DNA of 64,000 nt from Saururus chinensis (lineage: Eukaryota; Streptophyta; Magnoliopsida; Piperales; Saururaceae), in the NCBI GenBank assembly GCA_035235625.1, contig CP141144.1:20333014-20397013 (forward strand), written 5' to 3'. How positions within the stretch are numbered: the stretch's first letter is position 1; each line of letters opens with the position of its first letter. Positions 20,901 through 35,800 of the stretch are shown one piece after another. Both the position numbers and the translations under genes were made by a program. The notes under the pieces were generated by a model. It worked only from the letters and a program-made list of their open reading frames with translations, made no database searches and was not told where the DNA came from.

Positions 20901-23900
20901 ATTACATCATGCGAGTCCTCAGTTATGATGTTAATGGAATACCTAGTCCGATTTGTTTATGAAACACAATGCAGTTTATATCTGCAAAGTAGCTTATTTA
21001 GTTGTCAGTTGTATAGAAGGTATGTGAGTGATTTATTTTGGTGTTACTGTCGGTAGTAAATCTAATAAAAATGGAATAAGGTTCCCACGTTTTCAAGAAT
21101 TTGTACTGCCATATGGTAAATTGTCAATAGACAGGGAAGTAAAAGAACTAAATTTAGTGCTAGATATTTCATCTTTTTTGTAGTTTCTTAGACCGTTTGT
21201 GCTGTTTTTAACCATAATTTAAATCGTTTATGCTGTTTTTAACCAAAAGTTTACATTTATACAAATTTTTTATATGTTGACATAGCCGTGTATTCAGGTT
21301 TTGGAATTTATGAAACTTTTATTCATACTGATTGTTAGAAGAGCCATACATGGCCATTATTTAACTGTTTTGCTTTGCTTTTATTCTTTCTAACTGGACA
21401 GTAGACATTTATCTGTATTGATGACTGGTAATATCGGTATTACACTTCTCATCCCATTGAAACCCAACTGATAAAGTTAAATTGAAGTTTAATACTATTC
21501 ACTTTATAAAGTTATGTAGAGTTGATTGTCAGGCTTTATGATCATACTGTTCAATGGAGCTATTAAATATGCTTTTCTCAAAGATAAATAAAGAACTTTA
21601 CTGTATATGTAACCTTTTTTCTAGTCAATCCAGCAAGTGGTTTTCTGGTTTGACCTGTCCATCCCGAAGGAGAGGTCCCAGGGTCGAATCTCAGCCTTGT
21701 GGCATCTAGTGCGTGTCTGGCTTGGTACGAGAGTTGTACCAATCAGAAAAAAGATAACTATTCTTTTTCCGGTTCAGGCTTCAGATATTTGTATATTTAC
21801 CTTTCCTCAAGGTATTGATGGGTTAATGACGTGGATTTGATGTTGTTTTTTAATAACTATCAATTATGAAGTCTAAGACTGTGAACCTGAATCCAGATTC
21901 TAGTTCCTAATTCTAATTTGTGGATCTGGTTTCAGATCAACTGTCTAGTGCATTGGTACTGGTTAGCTTCACTGCACTAATTAGGATCACATGATCTTCA
22001 ATTTTTATTATAGGGATCCTATTATGGATCCTATTACTATAAAGCCCTGTCTTTCAATACAGGAAGTTGCTATACATGAATGTATTACAAAGTTTGACTC
22101 TTTTCTTTACTTTCATGTATTTTGTTGTATTGTTTTTCATATTATTTCCTGATTTTGTTGTTTCCTGTGCAGGTTCCTTGGAAAAGTCTTGGGAAAGAAC
22201 CTGTTATTGTTCTCATTGACCGGGTTTTTGTCCTAGCTCATCCTGCCCCTGATGGGTACACCCTTAAGGCAAGAATTTGGAGATTCTATTTTAGATGTTT
22301 TTATTTGAAAATGCAATTTTGCTACTTAAAGTTCATCTAGGTATTGGCTGTAGTCATTTCTTAATCCTCTGTTTATCATTCTTTCTCTCACTCTCTTCCC
22401 ATTTTTCATTTTCTTAGGATGAAGACAGGGAGAAGCTGTTTGAATCCAAACTTCGGCAAATTGAGGTATAATAGAGTATTTAAGATGATGGTCTACTCCA
22501 ATATCTTCCCCATTTGCTCCTGCCTCTTTCTTTTATTTTCCCTGCTTTGCTTTTTTTGTCTCGTCTTCCTCCTTTCTTGGCTCCTCTTGCACTGTACTTG
22601 TCCTCCAGCTGTGCCCTAAGTAGTTCGACCTAGTACCCATGGTTTGCAATCTCGCAAGATCTTGCTGCTAAGATCTCGGTCTTGTTGAGTTCACCAAGAA
22701 TCGAGAAAGGGGAAGCTGAGCGATATCTTGCTGAGATTAGTGAGATCTCTGTGAGATTGTGGAAATTTTTCCTCCAAAAAATTAAACTTTATTCTTTTGC
22801 AAAGTTGCACACAGCAACAACTTGAGCAGTTGCACATGCATGCAGTTTTTAGCAACATGCTGTGTATAAATTTTTCACTTAACCCTTAGGATTTAAGTAA
22901 TGAGATAAAATGAAAAGAAGCTTTGGTCTGCAGATATAAACTGTGATGCAAAAGCAAGAAAGACATTTGATGGCTGTAACCTCATTTATGAAAGACCAAA
23001 ATATTTAATATGAAAGCAAGAAAAGAATTAAGAAATCTACAAAAATTCATCATCTTTCCTATAGAATGCCCAAAATCTGGGGAAAACGCAATAAAAAAAA
23101 CAATTATGGGGAGCGAGGATATCTAATTAAGGATTGTATTTAGAAAGTTGTGCAGCGCAATAGAAGAAGTTATTCCTCCTGTGCTATTGGAGTTGATTGG
23201 AGTTTTTAGGATGCCACATGTTTGTGGAAACAAACAACATCTCAGATTACTGAAACAAGAAAAAGGTAAAGAAGGAAACTGATCTCAAAATGGAAAGAAG
23301 TGCTAGCCTTGATCCAACATGGAAAAAAGACAAAAACTGTTCATGATATTCATAAGGACAAGTACCAAGGATACGGTTAAAAAAAAGGTGGATTAACGAA
23401 GTTTAAATACTCGTATTGATGGAAATGTCTATTTTACCACCAATATATCTACTGTCATTGTCCCTTTGACCAAAGTTTTAATGGCGTGCATGGAAAACAC
23501 TCCTTCGCGAACTATGGATATGGACACATATAGTCGCTTATGGTCACATGGTTTAAACTTAATATTTGGTTAGCTAATGTGTAGCATATATATTTTGCCC
23601 ATTAAATTGAAAACTGCACAAGCATAGTAAGTATTTCATTATTAGAATATGTAAAAGTAGGAAGATGTTAAGAAGGAGAATATGCAAGCAAGGTGAGAAT
23701 CTAATTCATAGACCTTATATACATGATGAAACCCTTTTTTGGATCACCTAGATCATCTTCCTTCATCTCTCCGAGACATCACTTCTTTAGGTGACTAAGA
23801 TGGGACCCAGATCTGAGATGTCAAACCTTGCCCTGTGCGTGTTGGCATAATGCAGTTGATATGATACTTGTCTCATCACTACTGTCTAAAGCTAGTCACA

Positions 23901-26900
23901 ATCTGATACTCTATGATGCAGGACAACTAATAAAACCCTAATTGAGATCACGCAACTAATTGGGCAAATACTGAAAATATAAATTCTAAACCAATTAAAG
24001 TAGGATGAAATAAAGCATTTAATCAACAAGTGATAATATCAGCAGATTATGTTCACAATCTCTAGAAAGTTAAACAGAAGTTGTAGCACAGGTTTAGGAA
24101 ATTGAGAAATTTCTGGTGGCTAGGCAGTAGCAATAGAATATGACTTATGATTGAAGTGTAAACAACTAAAGGACTACTTAAGAAAACACAAATCCACCTC
24201 TAACCACACGTACAACTAAAGATAGGCTTGATGCTATAGAAGAGGACTAAATAATTACTAACAGAGAAAAGTGGGCCAACTTATCTTATTATGATGGGGA
24301 CGGAATACCAATAAGCTGGGCTGAAATTAGAGTCTAAGAACTCCTGCAACAATGCTATTTGTCCTGGTTAGGTCTTCTCTTTTAGTTCTCTTTAGTTCCC
24401 AGATCAGACAGCAAGGCAGCAATTTGAAATTGTCTTCAACAGCAATCTTCCTTCAAAGGCTCAGGATTAATGAAGGAGGGACTTCAACATTCAGTAAAGA
24501 AAAAGGCATAGAAGAGTTTTCACCACCAGATTCAGCACTGGTGGCCTGGAATCAGCACCAGAATATGGCCAGAATCAACACTGACGGGAAAATTGCTCAG
24601 TCTTTTTTTTTAGGAAATCATGGGTTATCCGTTGATGAAAGCATAAGCCATTAAATAGGCATACATAAAGTTTTAAATAAGAAACTTACAACCAATGGAA
24701 AGGCTCCTAAAACAAGAAATAGCATAAGACTAGAAGATTCCTAAAATAAGAAACTTCTAAAACAAGAAGATTCCTAAAACAAGAAACTCCTAAAACAAGA
24801 AGATTCCTAAAACAAGTAATTACCTAATAAAGGATTTCTAAAACAAGAAATTACTTAATACAAATACTCTAAATAAAGACCCAAATAAAATCCCAAAAGC
24901 TACTTGACAGCATGTGTTTTCTTCTGGTGGCGTGCATAGACTTGCATAGGTCTGGTGTCCGCACCACTCTATTCATTGTTTTTAAATTCAGGAGATACCT
25001 TAGAACTTGATTAATTCCTTACTATTCAACCAATTAATTAAGTTTGGGAATAATCATATTGAGTAATTTGTGTAGGATTGGATAAAAGAAGTTTTAAGTG
25101 AACATTCATTGTAATCAACTGAAATCTGCATTTTCTCATCGTTGTGTATTCTTTTACTGCAGTTTTGGTTCTATATGGTTGAATGTTGAATTCCCCTTTC
25201 TAGAAAAGGTTGGTTCTTCTACCTGCTTAAGCAAGGGGGTGGAGAGTGGGGGTTGTTTTGTTTAATAAACATGCAAGCAAACTGGTGGGTCTGCAAGGGG
25301 ATAAACACATCTCATTTGCCCATCTCCTTTTGCTGACAAAAAGAGCTCTTTTATAGTAGGGTTTTCAACTGGGTGGATAGATTGGCCAAAAAGAGACCTT
25401 GTTTCTGTGGCCAACTACACCACATATACAGACATGGACACAGTTGGACAGTTGGACACAAGCACTACATATTTAGATCTTGATGATAAGAAATTGCAAA
25501 AAATGAATCATGTCAATATGGTATTCTATTGCAATGTCCATTGTGGTTACTTACATATTTTCATATCAAAATTTTATAATCATTCCAAAATACTTAAAAG
25601 CAAACTAATGTTTTAAACTGTTATCATGTATATTCAGATAGTGAGTTTGTTAGTGCATGTGTGCGAGTTTTTCAAGGAAAATTGGGGGATAGGACTTGGT
25701 CGTGTATGGGTTGGCTTGGACATGGTTTCGGATGCGGTTACAGGCTATTTGTTCTCAGCCCTGTTCTATGGTACAAATGGGGCCCTTTATATTCGTTTCA
25801 GAAAAAAATTGTTTGGTCATTTGGAGAAGCCCATGCACTTCGTTCCAAATATTATCTACTCTTTGTAAAATGGTACCAATTTTGTACCTTTCTAATGTAA
25901 ATTTATTAATTTTCTTGGACATGCTTCTTGGAAGTTCAGTTTTGACTCATATTCCTCCTTGAGTCAACAAATTAATGTGACAATTCATCCTTATAGTTCT
26001 TGGTGTAAGCAAATTGTGGTAGTATAAATTTCTTGGAACCAGCAAGTAAAAGGGTTGACGGCAAGAGTAAAATATGGAGATGAAGGGATCATCCGAGTTA
26101 AAGACTGGGGAGGGTGAAGAAATGGTGGGCACTGGCTGGGATGCGACCAAGGTTTGCAATCTTGGATCTCACTCTCGTCTCGTTTGGCCAAAGAGACGAG
26201 ATTTTGAAGAGATCTTGTAAATGATCTCAGTGATCCTAAAGAGGTTTTTTACATATATTTTGACAATCTAGCACTAATATAGTTTTATTAACAAAATTTA
26301 GGCTAATTAAGTGGAAAACATGATGATACTTGAGCATTTATTAACCCAATCAGGTCAATAGTTAGGATCTTCCACATGATCCAAATAACGATAGAAGAGT
26401 TAGGAAATAACATGTCATGCACTATGTGATATTGAACGAGATCGATTGAATCAATGTGGTCTATTGGTTACTCATTTCCATATGTTTTCTGAAATTCTCA
26501 TGCTTTTACTTTTTGTATGCAGGAAGCAGAATCAGCAACCCTTGAAGCAAAATTGAAGAGAACAAAAGTTGGAAGCGTATGTTTTAGCTTATGATTCTCC
26601 TCTGTAATTTCTTTTGATGTTCAGTTGATGGTATATGTTCTAATATTGCAGGGGTGTGTTGGTTATATAATACTGGCATCATGTATACCATTTGCTGTTA
26701 TTCTTCCTCCAGGATTTGTCTTCATTATCAAAATTTCTTATTAAAATTCAGTAGAAACAAGTGTTTCAGATTAGATAGTTTAAATAGTTGTATGGAAGCT
26801 AATGATGCTTAGTTTCGGTTTCCTTTTGTCTTTGTATGGGTTTTCTTTAACATATTAAAATCTTCTTAGCAAAAAAACATATTAAAATCTTCTTAGCAAA

Positions 26901-29888
26901 AAAATAAATGAAAAATTTAGGAATCGATTTGATGACCACCAACCATGACAATCACAACGACCACCACCACCACCACCATCATCATCACTGTCATCAATAA
27001 AATTACATATCATCAAGATGTGTCAATTATTTGGCATTGACAACATGGGTCCTATTATGTCATTCCATTAGATCATAGTCGATACTAATGTTTAAACTAA
27101 TTAGCTTTGTATCTCTTCTTCATGGGCTTCATCTGTGTTTGACCTGTAAATGATGAGGAAGAATAATAATTGAGTGAATAATAAAAAAATATGAAAGAAG
27201 TTTTGAGTACAATGTGCAGATTTAATTATTATTATTTAAAAATTTTAAATTAAATGACAATATGTAACAGGTCAGAGCTTGCCGACCTTAAGTTGTTGAG
27301 AAAAAGGTGCTTCTTGATTATGATTTAACAATTCAGGGCCATTAAAATATGCTCCCTCTCAGTTCATTTTGAAAAACTAAATAGGACAGTTAATGTGGGA
27401 TGAAGGGAGTATAGGTTTTGAACAAAAGAGGGGCATTTGTAGATCCGTGGGATTTAAATTCTCAACTTGAACTTTGGCTTTAATATACTCAATGAGTAAC
27501 ATATGAAATGAAATTTCTAAACCTCAGTGATGTGTCCATGTTGATGCACATCTTGCGATTTATGGAAATGAGTTTTTTAGAAGTGAGGGGCAAATGGTTG
27601 ATGAATAACATTATGTCAAAGCTGACTTTTTATTTATGTTGATCATACTTGGTAGAATAACTAGACATTAGTATTATCCTTCTCATGTTATTTTGTCTTG
27701 CCTCTTGTGAGATCTCAGAGATGTTTTATAGAATGATCTTCAATGTTTTTGCTCGAGCCTTTGATTTGTTATAATGAGGCATTTAAAATTGATCCATATA
27801 ATTTTTTTTATTGGATTTTATCTAAGTGTTACTAGCAATAATCTCTTGTCATCTGCTTCCTGCTGCTTGCTACTGCTGCAGGACCTCAATAATATGCCTA
27901 ACTACACATCAGATTTATAGGTATTAAATAGAAATAGATATCTTGCGACTGTTATAGGATGATATTTGTACTTTTTAGTGTTAAATAAATATTTATCCAT
28001 TTTACATGTAAAATACTGAGCAAAAACATTACATGTGAAATTGCTCTTTTCTCGTTGAGATTACTTTCCTGATTTTTTGGGATCTTTCTGAGATCACTCG
28101 ACTCTGACATCTCTTATTTCAAGCCAGCCAAAATGGCATTTAGACTGAGATGGCAAATTATGATCCTTCTATCTTAATCTGTACATCTTGTTGAAGCACA
28201 TTTCAGTTTTGTTGGTTCATATGAATTGCATACTGTTGTAGAACGCACAACTGGTATTTTTTGGATGGGGAACACACTTTCAGTTTCTCACTGTACATCC
28301 ACCTTCGCTATTGCATTTATTGTGTAACAATATTTGTGACACTGAAAAGATAATACCTTTGGCATTGAAATTGTGGGACCTTTGAACATTCGAGTTAAAA
28401 AGAATAAGTGAATACTGCTATGCTTTCTCCTTTCGAGTTTATTCATTTTTACATGATTTCCATATGATATAAGTTATAGGAGAGTGTATTCATCATTTAA
28501 TGGTCATGGATGTTTTGATCAAGTTAGAGGGTGAATATTCAAAATGAGTTTGTTTGTAAGTAATTCTTTGTCTAAATGGTCGTTATCTTTTTCATTTTGG
28601 AACAGTATGATGTTTACCTACAAATTAGTAACCCTTGATATTTAAGCCCACTTGCTTTACTGATATGTGGACTGAAAGGATTGTTTTCATTCATTTCATC
28701 AGTACATGGTCAACTGATTGGTTGACATGGCAAGTCCGAATGGGTCATTTTGAATCCAGATGTTCGCTTTAGTTCAATGTATTGCTCTACATTCTCAGAA
28801 ATCCATTTTATTGAAGCAAAAAGTGATCTGATCTGTAATATTCTTGACTTGGAACTTACCTGTGTTCATGTCTGATAATCTAATTGAAACACGTGCATGT
28901 TGATTGTGTAGATTAAAAGGTAATGAGCTATTACATCTTCCACCCCCTCAAATTGTGCATGAATTAAATATGATATAGACAATTACCTAATGGAATTCAC
29001 ATAAGTTTGATACTGCAAAAAGGATATTTGATAGAGAAAGCAGAGTATCAAGTTGATTCCAATGTAATTGCAGTTGAAAAGTTTTGGATACAGCAGTGGG
29101 CCAATGTATTTTGAAGAATTGTGCTTACCCAGAAAGGCCCATGACATCAATGAACTTGTTTTAGCTGAGCCTAGATATAGTCTCACATGGTTTCTTTCTG
29201 ATCATTCTTTGAGATCTGAACTTGTACAAATGATTGTGCTTGTTGTTTTCAGAATCAAGCCTAGGTGCAATTTTGGTTGAATCTTGCTTATGCTCTTCAC
29301 CAGCTGTTTTTATGTGTGTCAATGAGTGTGCCATCATAGCTATGCCATATATTAGCATTATTTCATGTTTAGATGACGTTTCTTGTAATTAATTTGTCTC
29401 CGTTACAGTCATTTATAAATTCAGTTTTTATCAGAGTTTTCTTTCCTGTTGGAATTTTAAAAAGCGTTAGACGCATTTTTTATGGTTTGTACTTTTTTTA
29501 ATAATGGGAGCTGATATGATGTACTAAAGTGATTCTGGATGAAAAAATATTGATTTCTAAATGGCTGAGGAACTTTCTTTCAGACTCCTGGCGGCAACTC
29601 TTGGTTGGGTTCTCTTGTTGCAACTATTATTGGAAATTTAAAAATCACCATCAGTAATGTCCATGTACGATATGAGGATACTATCAGGTATGAATCTTCT
29701 GCAAAATTATTTTAATGTGTGAAACTTGCTATTGGAAATATCTGATTGAAAGCTTTTACAATTTTTCTAGTAATCCAGGACATCCATTCTGTTCTGGAGT
29801 AACTTTGGCAAAACTTGCTGCTATTACCGTTGATGAGCAAGGGAATGAAACCTTTGATACTAGTGGTGCACTTGATAAGCTGCGCAAG
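17980..29888 (+). CDS. VPS13: VPS13 exons 1-8: chorein N-terminal domain
   Basis: Residues 1-207. The start MFEAHVLHLLRKYLGEYVEG is the conserved chorein N-terminus, and the ATG at 17980 is the first in-frame one. It continues with ISVWQGDVVLKDLQLKAEAL, VPWKSLGKEPVIVLIDRVFV, TIIGNLKITISNVHVRYEDT and DTSGALDKLRK. In the family this end caps the lipid groove and contacts the donor membrane. Exon 1 codes only five residues before a 1.5 kb intron, and exons 5 and 6 are 48 and 54 bases. Exon 4 ends at 22268 with a GC donor (AAG|gcaaga). Confidence 0.95.
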
Positions 29889-32800
29889 GTTAAGCTGCCT
29901 ATTGCTGAATAATTTAATAGCTGTTAACCATTCCATTTTTCCCTTTTTTTGAGGCATTCACATCTCATTTCCCTTGAAATTGTAAATGTAGTAATGATTA
30001 TATTAATCTCCTTTATACCGAATTATGACAGAGTTGTCTTTTTGTTTTAGTCATTGCAACTTCAAAGACTAGCTGTCTATCATGATTCTGACACACTTCC
30101 TTGGAAGGTTAACAAAAAATGGGAGGACCTTATTCCCATAGAATGGATAGAGGTATGTCTTTGTTTGTTGTTATCAATGTATTGTTCTTTGATCTTTATT
30201 ATTCCTTAACTCTGATTATGCCTTTATTATTCCTTTGAAAGTTTGACCATTGTCTGTAAATGTTGAGATGGAATGGATGTCCATAGATGTATCTGAGCAG
30301 GTTTCTTGTTTATAACAATTGGGCTTGTTACTGCAAATAATTATAGGTAAAATGAAAATGCATTAATTATTCTTCACAAAGGAGAAGAAAATTCAATGGG
30401 GCTGTGTGGGTGGCTTCTGTAGCCCCCAATCTAAGAGTGTATTGTCAAACAGATGTTCGATTTTGTGTCAAGCTATTGATCCATTAGTTATAGTGGCTTC
30501 ACTTTCATGTCTGCATCTTTAGAATGACCCCTTGTGTTGGGGGTGATGGGGGAGAATTGCCATTTTTATTATAGTTTTCTGTAACTTGAGAGAGGGCCAT
30601 CAGTGAATCTTTGGTAAAAATTTTGGTTGACACCTATTTACATTTATATCAAAGAAAGATTAGTAAAGGGCTTTTTCCTTAGAATAAATTTGCACATGAA
30701 TGCATTGTGATTTCAGTTCACTTAAGTTCTTTAAAATTAATTTTCACGATGATTATTCTAAAAAAGTTCAATTAAACAGAGTTGTTGGTAATTTATGATT
30801 TGTTTATTCTATGTAGATTTTTGAAGATGGAATTAATGAACCTGCAGCTGTAAACCCAACATCTTTTTGGTCTGTAAATCGGAAGTACTTACTTTCACCA
30901 ATTAATGGAGTATTGAATTATGATCGCCTTGGAAAGCAAGAAAGAAAGGATCCTGATATTCCCTTTGAGAAAGTGTCTTTAATCTTGACTGATGTTTCAG
31001 TAACTGTGTCTGAGGTACAATTCTGCAAAGTTTTTCTCTGTAGTTCATGCATTTTACTGTTTTGCAATTATATCTCTATCTTCTTACCAGGCTCAGTATC
31101 ATGATGGCATAAAAATTCTTGAAGCATTTTCAAGGTACAGAACTCATGTTGATGTATCTCACCTAAGACCTGTGACCTCTGTTTTTGATGATCCTTGCAT
31201 ATGGTGGCGCTATGCAATTCTGGCTTGTCTGCAACAGAAGAAGATGTGGTACTGTTTTATTTCATTGATAATCTGACAACGTACTAAGTAATAATGTTTT
31301 GTTTGTGTGGATGATGAATGATAGAAGTGGGATATCTTTCTTCACTTCATTTAATGGAAACATTGCATCCAATGCAGCTACTAAGGAAAAAAAGGAGTTA
31401 CGATTTACATTATTAAAACATTGAAAAACTAATCGTTTTTACATCATTGTTCTGGTGCTAGATACACACTCCATATGAGCTGTTTTTTTACTTCTATTTT
31501 TCTATTTTCTTTTTGGTCTTTCCGTATAACCTGTTGATAGTGCATTGATAGTACATTGCATGTGAGAGGGTGACAGCAAAATTCTTCTTCTGAGTGGCAA
31601 GAAGATCTATTTTACTATTCTAGCATTGCTTCTATTATGCAGAACATTAGTTCTAGGTGATAACAAGTCAGGCCAGCTTGCAAGCTTTTCTGGCTGCACT
31701 CGTTTCGGCTCGATTCCCAGCTTGAAGCTTGCCACATCTGGCGAAGCTCTTATGCACTCTGGCAAGACTCACTCCAGCACAAATATAATGCAGCTCAATT
31801 ATGTTATACTCCCTCTGTTCTACATTAATAGCTTCATTTACTTTTTGGAAATGAACCACGATTAGTTCATTTTTAAAAACCAAATGGAGCTATTAATATG
31901 GGACAGGGGGAGTACTTTATTTACTTCACATATAAAATCATACATCAATGTAATTTATTATAGGTTTTCATAGAATTTGTGTAATAAATATTCTTAAAAA
32001 TTGAATATGTTTGACAGTTATGACATACATTATTAATAAATATATGAATAATTAAAGTACTATAGATCTGATTCAACTTGACGGTTCTCAACTTGGCTTA
32101 AAAGCTGATTGAGTTTGACCTGAGCTGGATGGAAACTTTACTCAGCTGGTTACAGCATAACCTCTATTATTTTCTTTATGCTCTTATGTCACAATACAAT
32201 GTCGGAATTTGAATTTTGGAATTTTGGTTTGTGCTACGAAGTATTAATTGATTGTTTTTTCTTAACTGAATGCATCCTCCTGTAGCTACCGATTTTCTTG
32301 GGATAGAATCCGACATCTTTGTCAGCTTCGAAGACGCTATATTCAGCTTTATGCAAGGTATCTGCAGCAGTTGTACCAAGTGGATGTGTCTGAAATCAGG
32401 GAAATTGAGAAAGATCTAGATTCCAAAGTTATTTTGCTATGGAGGTATGATGAATTTTCTTTTTTCTTGGTTTTGTTTGTCAATTTTCATAAGGTGAATG
32501 CTTATATGGAATTCTGGATTGTTTTTATAGGTTACTTGCTCATGCAAAGGTGGAGACCAAAGAAGCAGCTCAACAAAGGGATAATCTGAAGAGGAGCTGG
32601 TGGTCTTTTGCATGGTGCGTCATGTTCAATATTTTTCCGTAAATGATTCATCAAGCTTCAGCACAATTTCTGCTATTAATTACTGAGTTATTTTCTTCAG
32701 GCGGTCATTTTCTGGTGAGCCTGGAGCTTCTGATAATGATTCTGTGGAGCCACAAGTGGTAGAGAATGAAAAGTTGACTAAGGAAGAATGGCAGGCAATC

Positions 32801-35800
32801 AACAAGCTTTTGAGCTACCAACCAGATGGAGAGATTGCTAGTTATTCAGGAAAAGACATGCAGAATATGATACAGTACTTAGTGAATGTGTCTGTGAGTC
32901 AGGGTGCTGCTCGAATCATTAGTAGCAATCAGACAGAAATTGTTTGTGGTAGATTTGAACAGCTTCAAGTAAGCAGCAAACTTTATCATAAAAGCATCCA
33001 TTGTGATGTATCACTGAGGTTCTATGGTCTCTCTGCGCCTGAAGGTTCTCTTGTTCAGGTTCTATTTCTAATTTCATTTTTCCTTCTTTCTTCATTTTTT
33101 TCATTTTGCGGTTACAAGTGTTGACTGATTTATACTGCAGAGTGTTAGCAATGAGAAGAAGATGAATGCTTTAGATGCCAGTTTTTTATATTCGCCAGTT
33201 GGGGAGAATGTGGACTGGCGGCTTTCAGCAACTATAGCTCCATGCCATGTCACGGTACCTTTTTCTTTTGCAAGTTAAATTCGTGAAGCAAGTACGTATA
33301 TGGTGATATATTGAGAGTGACACATCGGTCCATCTCTCGTATCTAATTAAGTCTTACAAATTCTGTATTTTACGGTCTCTTCATTATGTGATGTCTTAGG
33401 TTTTGGTTGAGAGTTACAATCGCTTTTTAGCTTTTGTTAGAAGCAGCAACAATATAAGCCCCACTATTGCATCAGAGACTGCTGCAGCTTTGCAGGTTTG
33501 TAATGATGTCTGAATATGATTTAACATGACTAGTATTCTAATTTATTCTTAATATTCTGTAACATGTTGCTTACCAGCATAGGGGTGACTAACATGATGA
33601 TCTAGTTCTTAGTTTTTCTTTACTGATGTATATTTTTGTGAGAGCAGATGAAGATCGAGCAGGTTAGCAGAAAGGCTCAAGAACAGTTTCAGATGGTGTT
33701 GGAAGAGCAGAGCAGGTCTGCCATTGTTGATTATTGTTTATTTCCTTGATGATAAATCTTAGAGGGTAATTTTTTCTTTTTGCATTTGTTATCGCAGATT
33801 TGCTCTTGATGTTGATTTTGATGCTCCAAAAGTAATGATTCCTATGAAGAAATATGGATCCATCAATAATGAAGGCTACTTTCTTATTGATTTTGGTCAT
33901 TTTACTCTGCACACTAGAGTAAGTTGTTTCCATTCCTATCTGGTTGCTAGCTTCTGCAGTATCTTGTAATTGCTTAAACTTTGTCACATGTTGGTTAAAA
34001 AACTTTTTGTGAAGGCCCAATCTATTAGGGAAGGGATCACTAGTTATATTAACACAAACAGTACCCCACTGCTTGGCAATCACCCCACTAAGCATTGCAC
34101 ATGAACATGGGGGTTTGCACACAAGGAACAGTGTGTCCCACGGTGACTGAACCCGGCCCCTTTTTTTGATACCATGCTAGTTAACCATTTCTTAATAAAA
34201 CTTACTGTTAGAACAGGGATAACACTTCATATTAACAAACTAACATTTGCAATAATTTCAGGAAGGTAAACGTGATGAACAAAGTCAGAGTCTATATTCA
34301 CGCTTTTATATATCAGGAAGAGACATTGCTGCCTTCTTTATGAATGATGATACTTACAGTGAAAATAGCTATATGCTTCCTTTAGTTTTGACAACAGAAC
34401 CCTCCTCTCCACTGGTTTCAAATAATGATGGTGATTCCTTCCTATCTCTTATTGACCGCTGTGGGATGGTGGTAGTCATTGACCAGGTAAGTTTTTTACC
34501 ATATGTTAGGAGTAGAGATTATGAAAAGTAAGCTGCAACGGAGACCTGGTTGCTGAGTATTTTTTCGTTCTTTCTTTTTTTGACAAATACTTGATTTATT
34601 TTGCGATGCAGATCAAATTACCTCATCCAGGGTATCCATCAACACGTGTTTCTGTTCAAGTGCCCACTCTGGGGATTCACTTTTCACCAAAACGGTATTC
34701 CAGGCTTTTGGACTTGCTGAATATATTGTATATCACAACGGGCAATAGTGATAGAACTGCTGGTCAATATCTTCAGTCATTCATTGTCTCTCGAAATCCT
34801 GCTGATCTTGCTTCCAACGCTCGAATTCTTGTTTGGGGGGTATGCTGTAATAAGTCAATCTTGATCTTGATATAGAAAATACACAGATTTTGACCTGTAA
34901 TCTTCTGGAGCAGGGAATTGGCAATGCTGTAGCTGAATGGAAACCTTGTTTTCTTGTGCTTTCTGGTATATATCTTTATGTTTTGGAGTCGGAGTTATCT
35001 CAAAGCTATCAACGGTGTGCTAGGTGTGTTCTTTCTTTCTTTTGGTAGCCATGACCTTTGACATTGTTCCTTTGTTATGCCTTTCTTTTTACACTATCAA
35101 TTGTGAGTTAATTTTTCTTTACATGTCAGTTTGGCAGGTCGGCAAGTAATTGAAGTATCACCAGCCAGTCTTGGTGGATCGTTATTTTCTCTAGCTGTGT
35201 ATATTCGTGGTACAGATATTCAGAAGGTAAATATTAGTCTCTCTGTTAATTATTCTGTTGGGGCTTGTGGCGATTTAGAGCTTTGGTTGGTCAGTTGCAT
35301 TTTGAAACATGTTAAGGGTTAGATATGTAGATCCATAAAAGCACTGGAACTTGATGCAATCTTGAATAGAATTGTCATTCCTTCCATTCTTTTAACTTTC
35401 TTTCCTATTCTGTTTCTCTCTCCTTGTCTGCTCACTATACAGCTTTCTTAGGTCGCTTTCTCTCCTATATAAAATCTTTCTTCATTATGTGGTGGTGGTT
35501 CTAAGTTCTTGGAAAATCCATAATTTTTTTCTGAAAAGTTTGTCTATTTCGAAGGAAATTTTTGCTATCTTCCATTGATTCCTTGTACTCTATTTATGAG
35601 AATAATAAGAACTAGGGTTTGTGGAGAGAAGGAGAAGAATTCCCTTTTACAGAAAAGTGAAACAAGAGTACAATAGGAGTTGACCCATGCCTTATAGAGA
35701 TTGAACTTTATAATAGATGCCTGACCAATTATAAAAAAAAATAAACTCAAATGACAAAACTGCACTCTATGATGACATACATGATACTAAGAATTGAAGC

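Larger units (their letters stand above)
22466..26522 (+). other. VPS13: VPS13 intron 5 (4.1 kb)
   Basis: GT-AG. Holds a GATCTC-rich repeat (about 22,638-23,830), a short tandem repeat (24,705-24,850) and part of a second GATCTC-rich copy starting near 26,147. The rest (about 23,830-24,700 and 24,860-26,140) has no recognised feature; its open frames of 60-100 codons lack any domain. Confidence 0.6.
26147..28120. mobile_element. Repeat-family copy 2 spanning exon 6 (boundaries uncertain)
   Basis: 'ccaaggtttgcaatcttgga' at 26,147 and GATCTC-rich flanks match copy 1. Further GATCTC/GAGATC clusters occur at 27,700-27,740 and 28,070-28,115, with an end-like 'ctgacatctct'. Exon 6 (26523-26576) sits between them, so these are more likely two separate fragments in introns 5 and 6 than one element. 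Confidence 0.3.
26577..29583 (+). other. VPS13: VPS13 intron 6 (3.0 kb)
   Basis: GT-AG. Contains a perfect tandem duplication of 'acatattaaaatcttcttag' plus caaaaaa (26,850-26,905), a CCA/CAT microsatellite (26,937-26,995), a truncated Stowaway-like repeat (27,351-27,409) and GATCTC-rich clusters. From 28,150 to 29,583 I see no feature; open frames there are spurious. Confidence 0.6.
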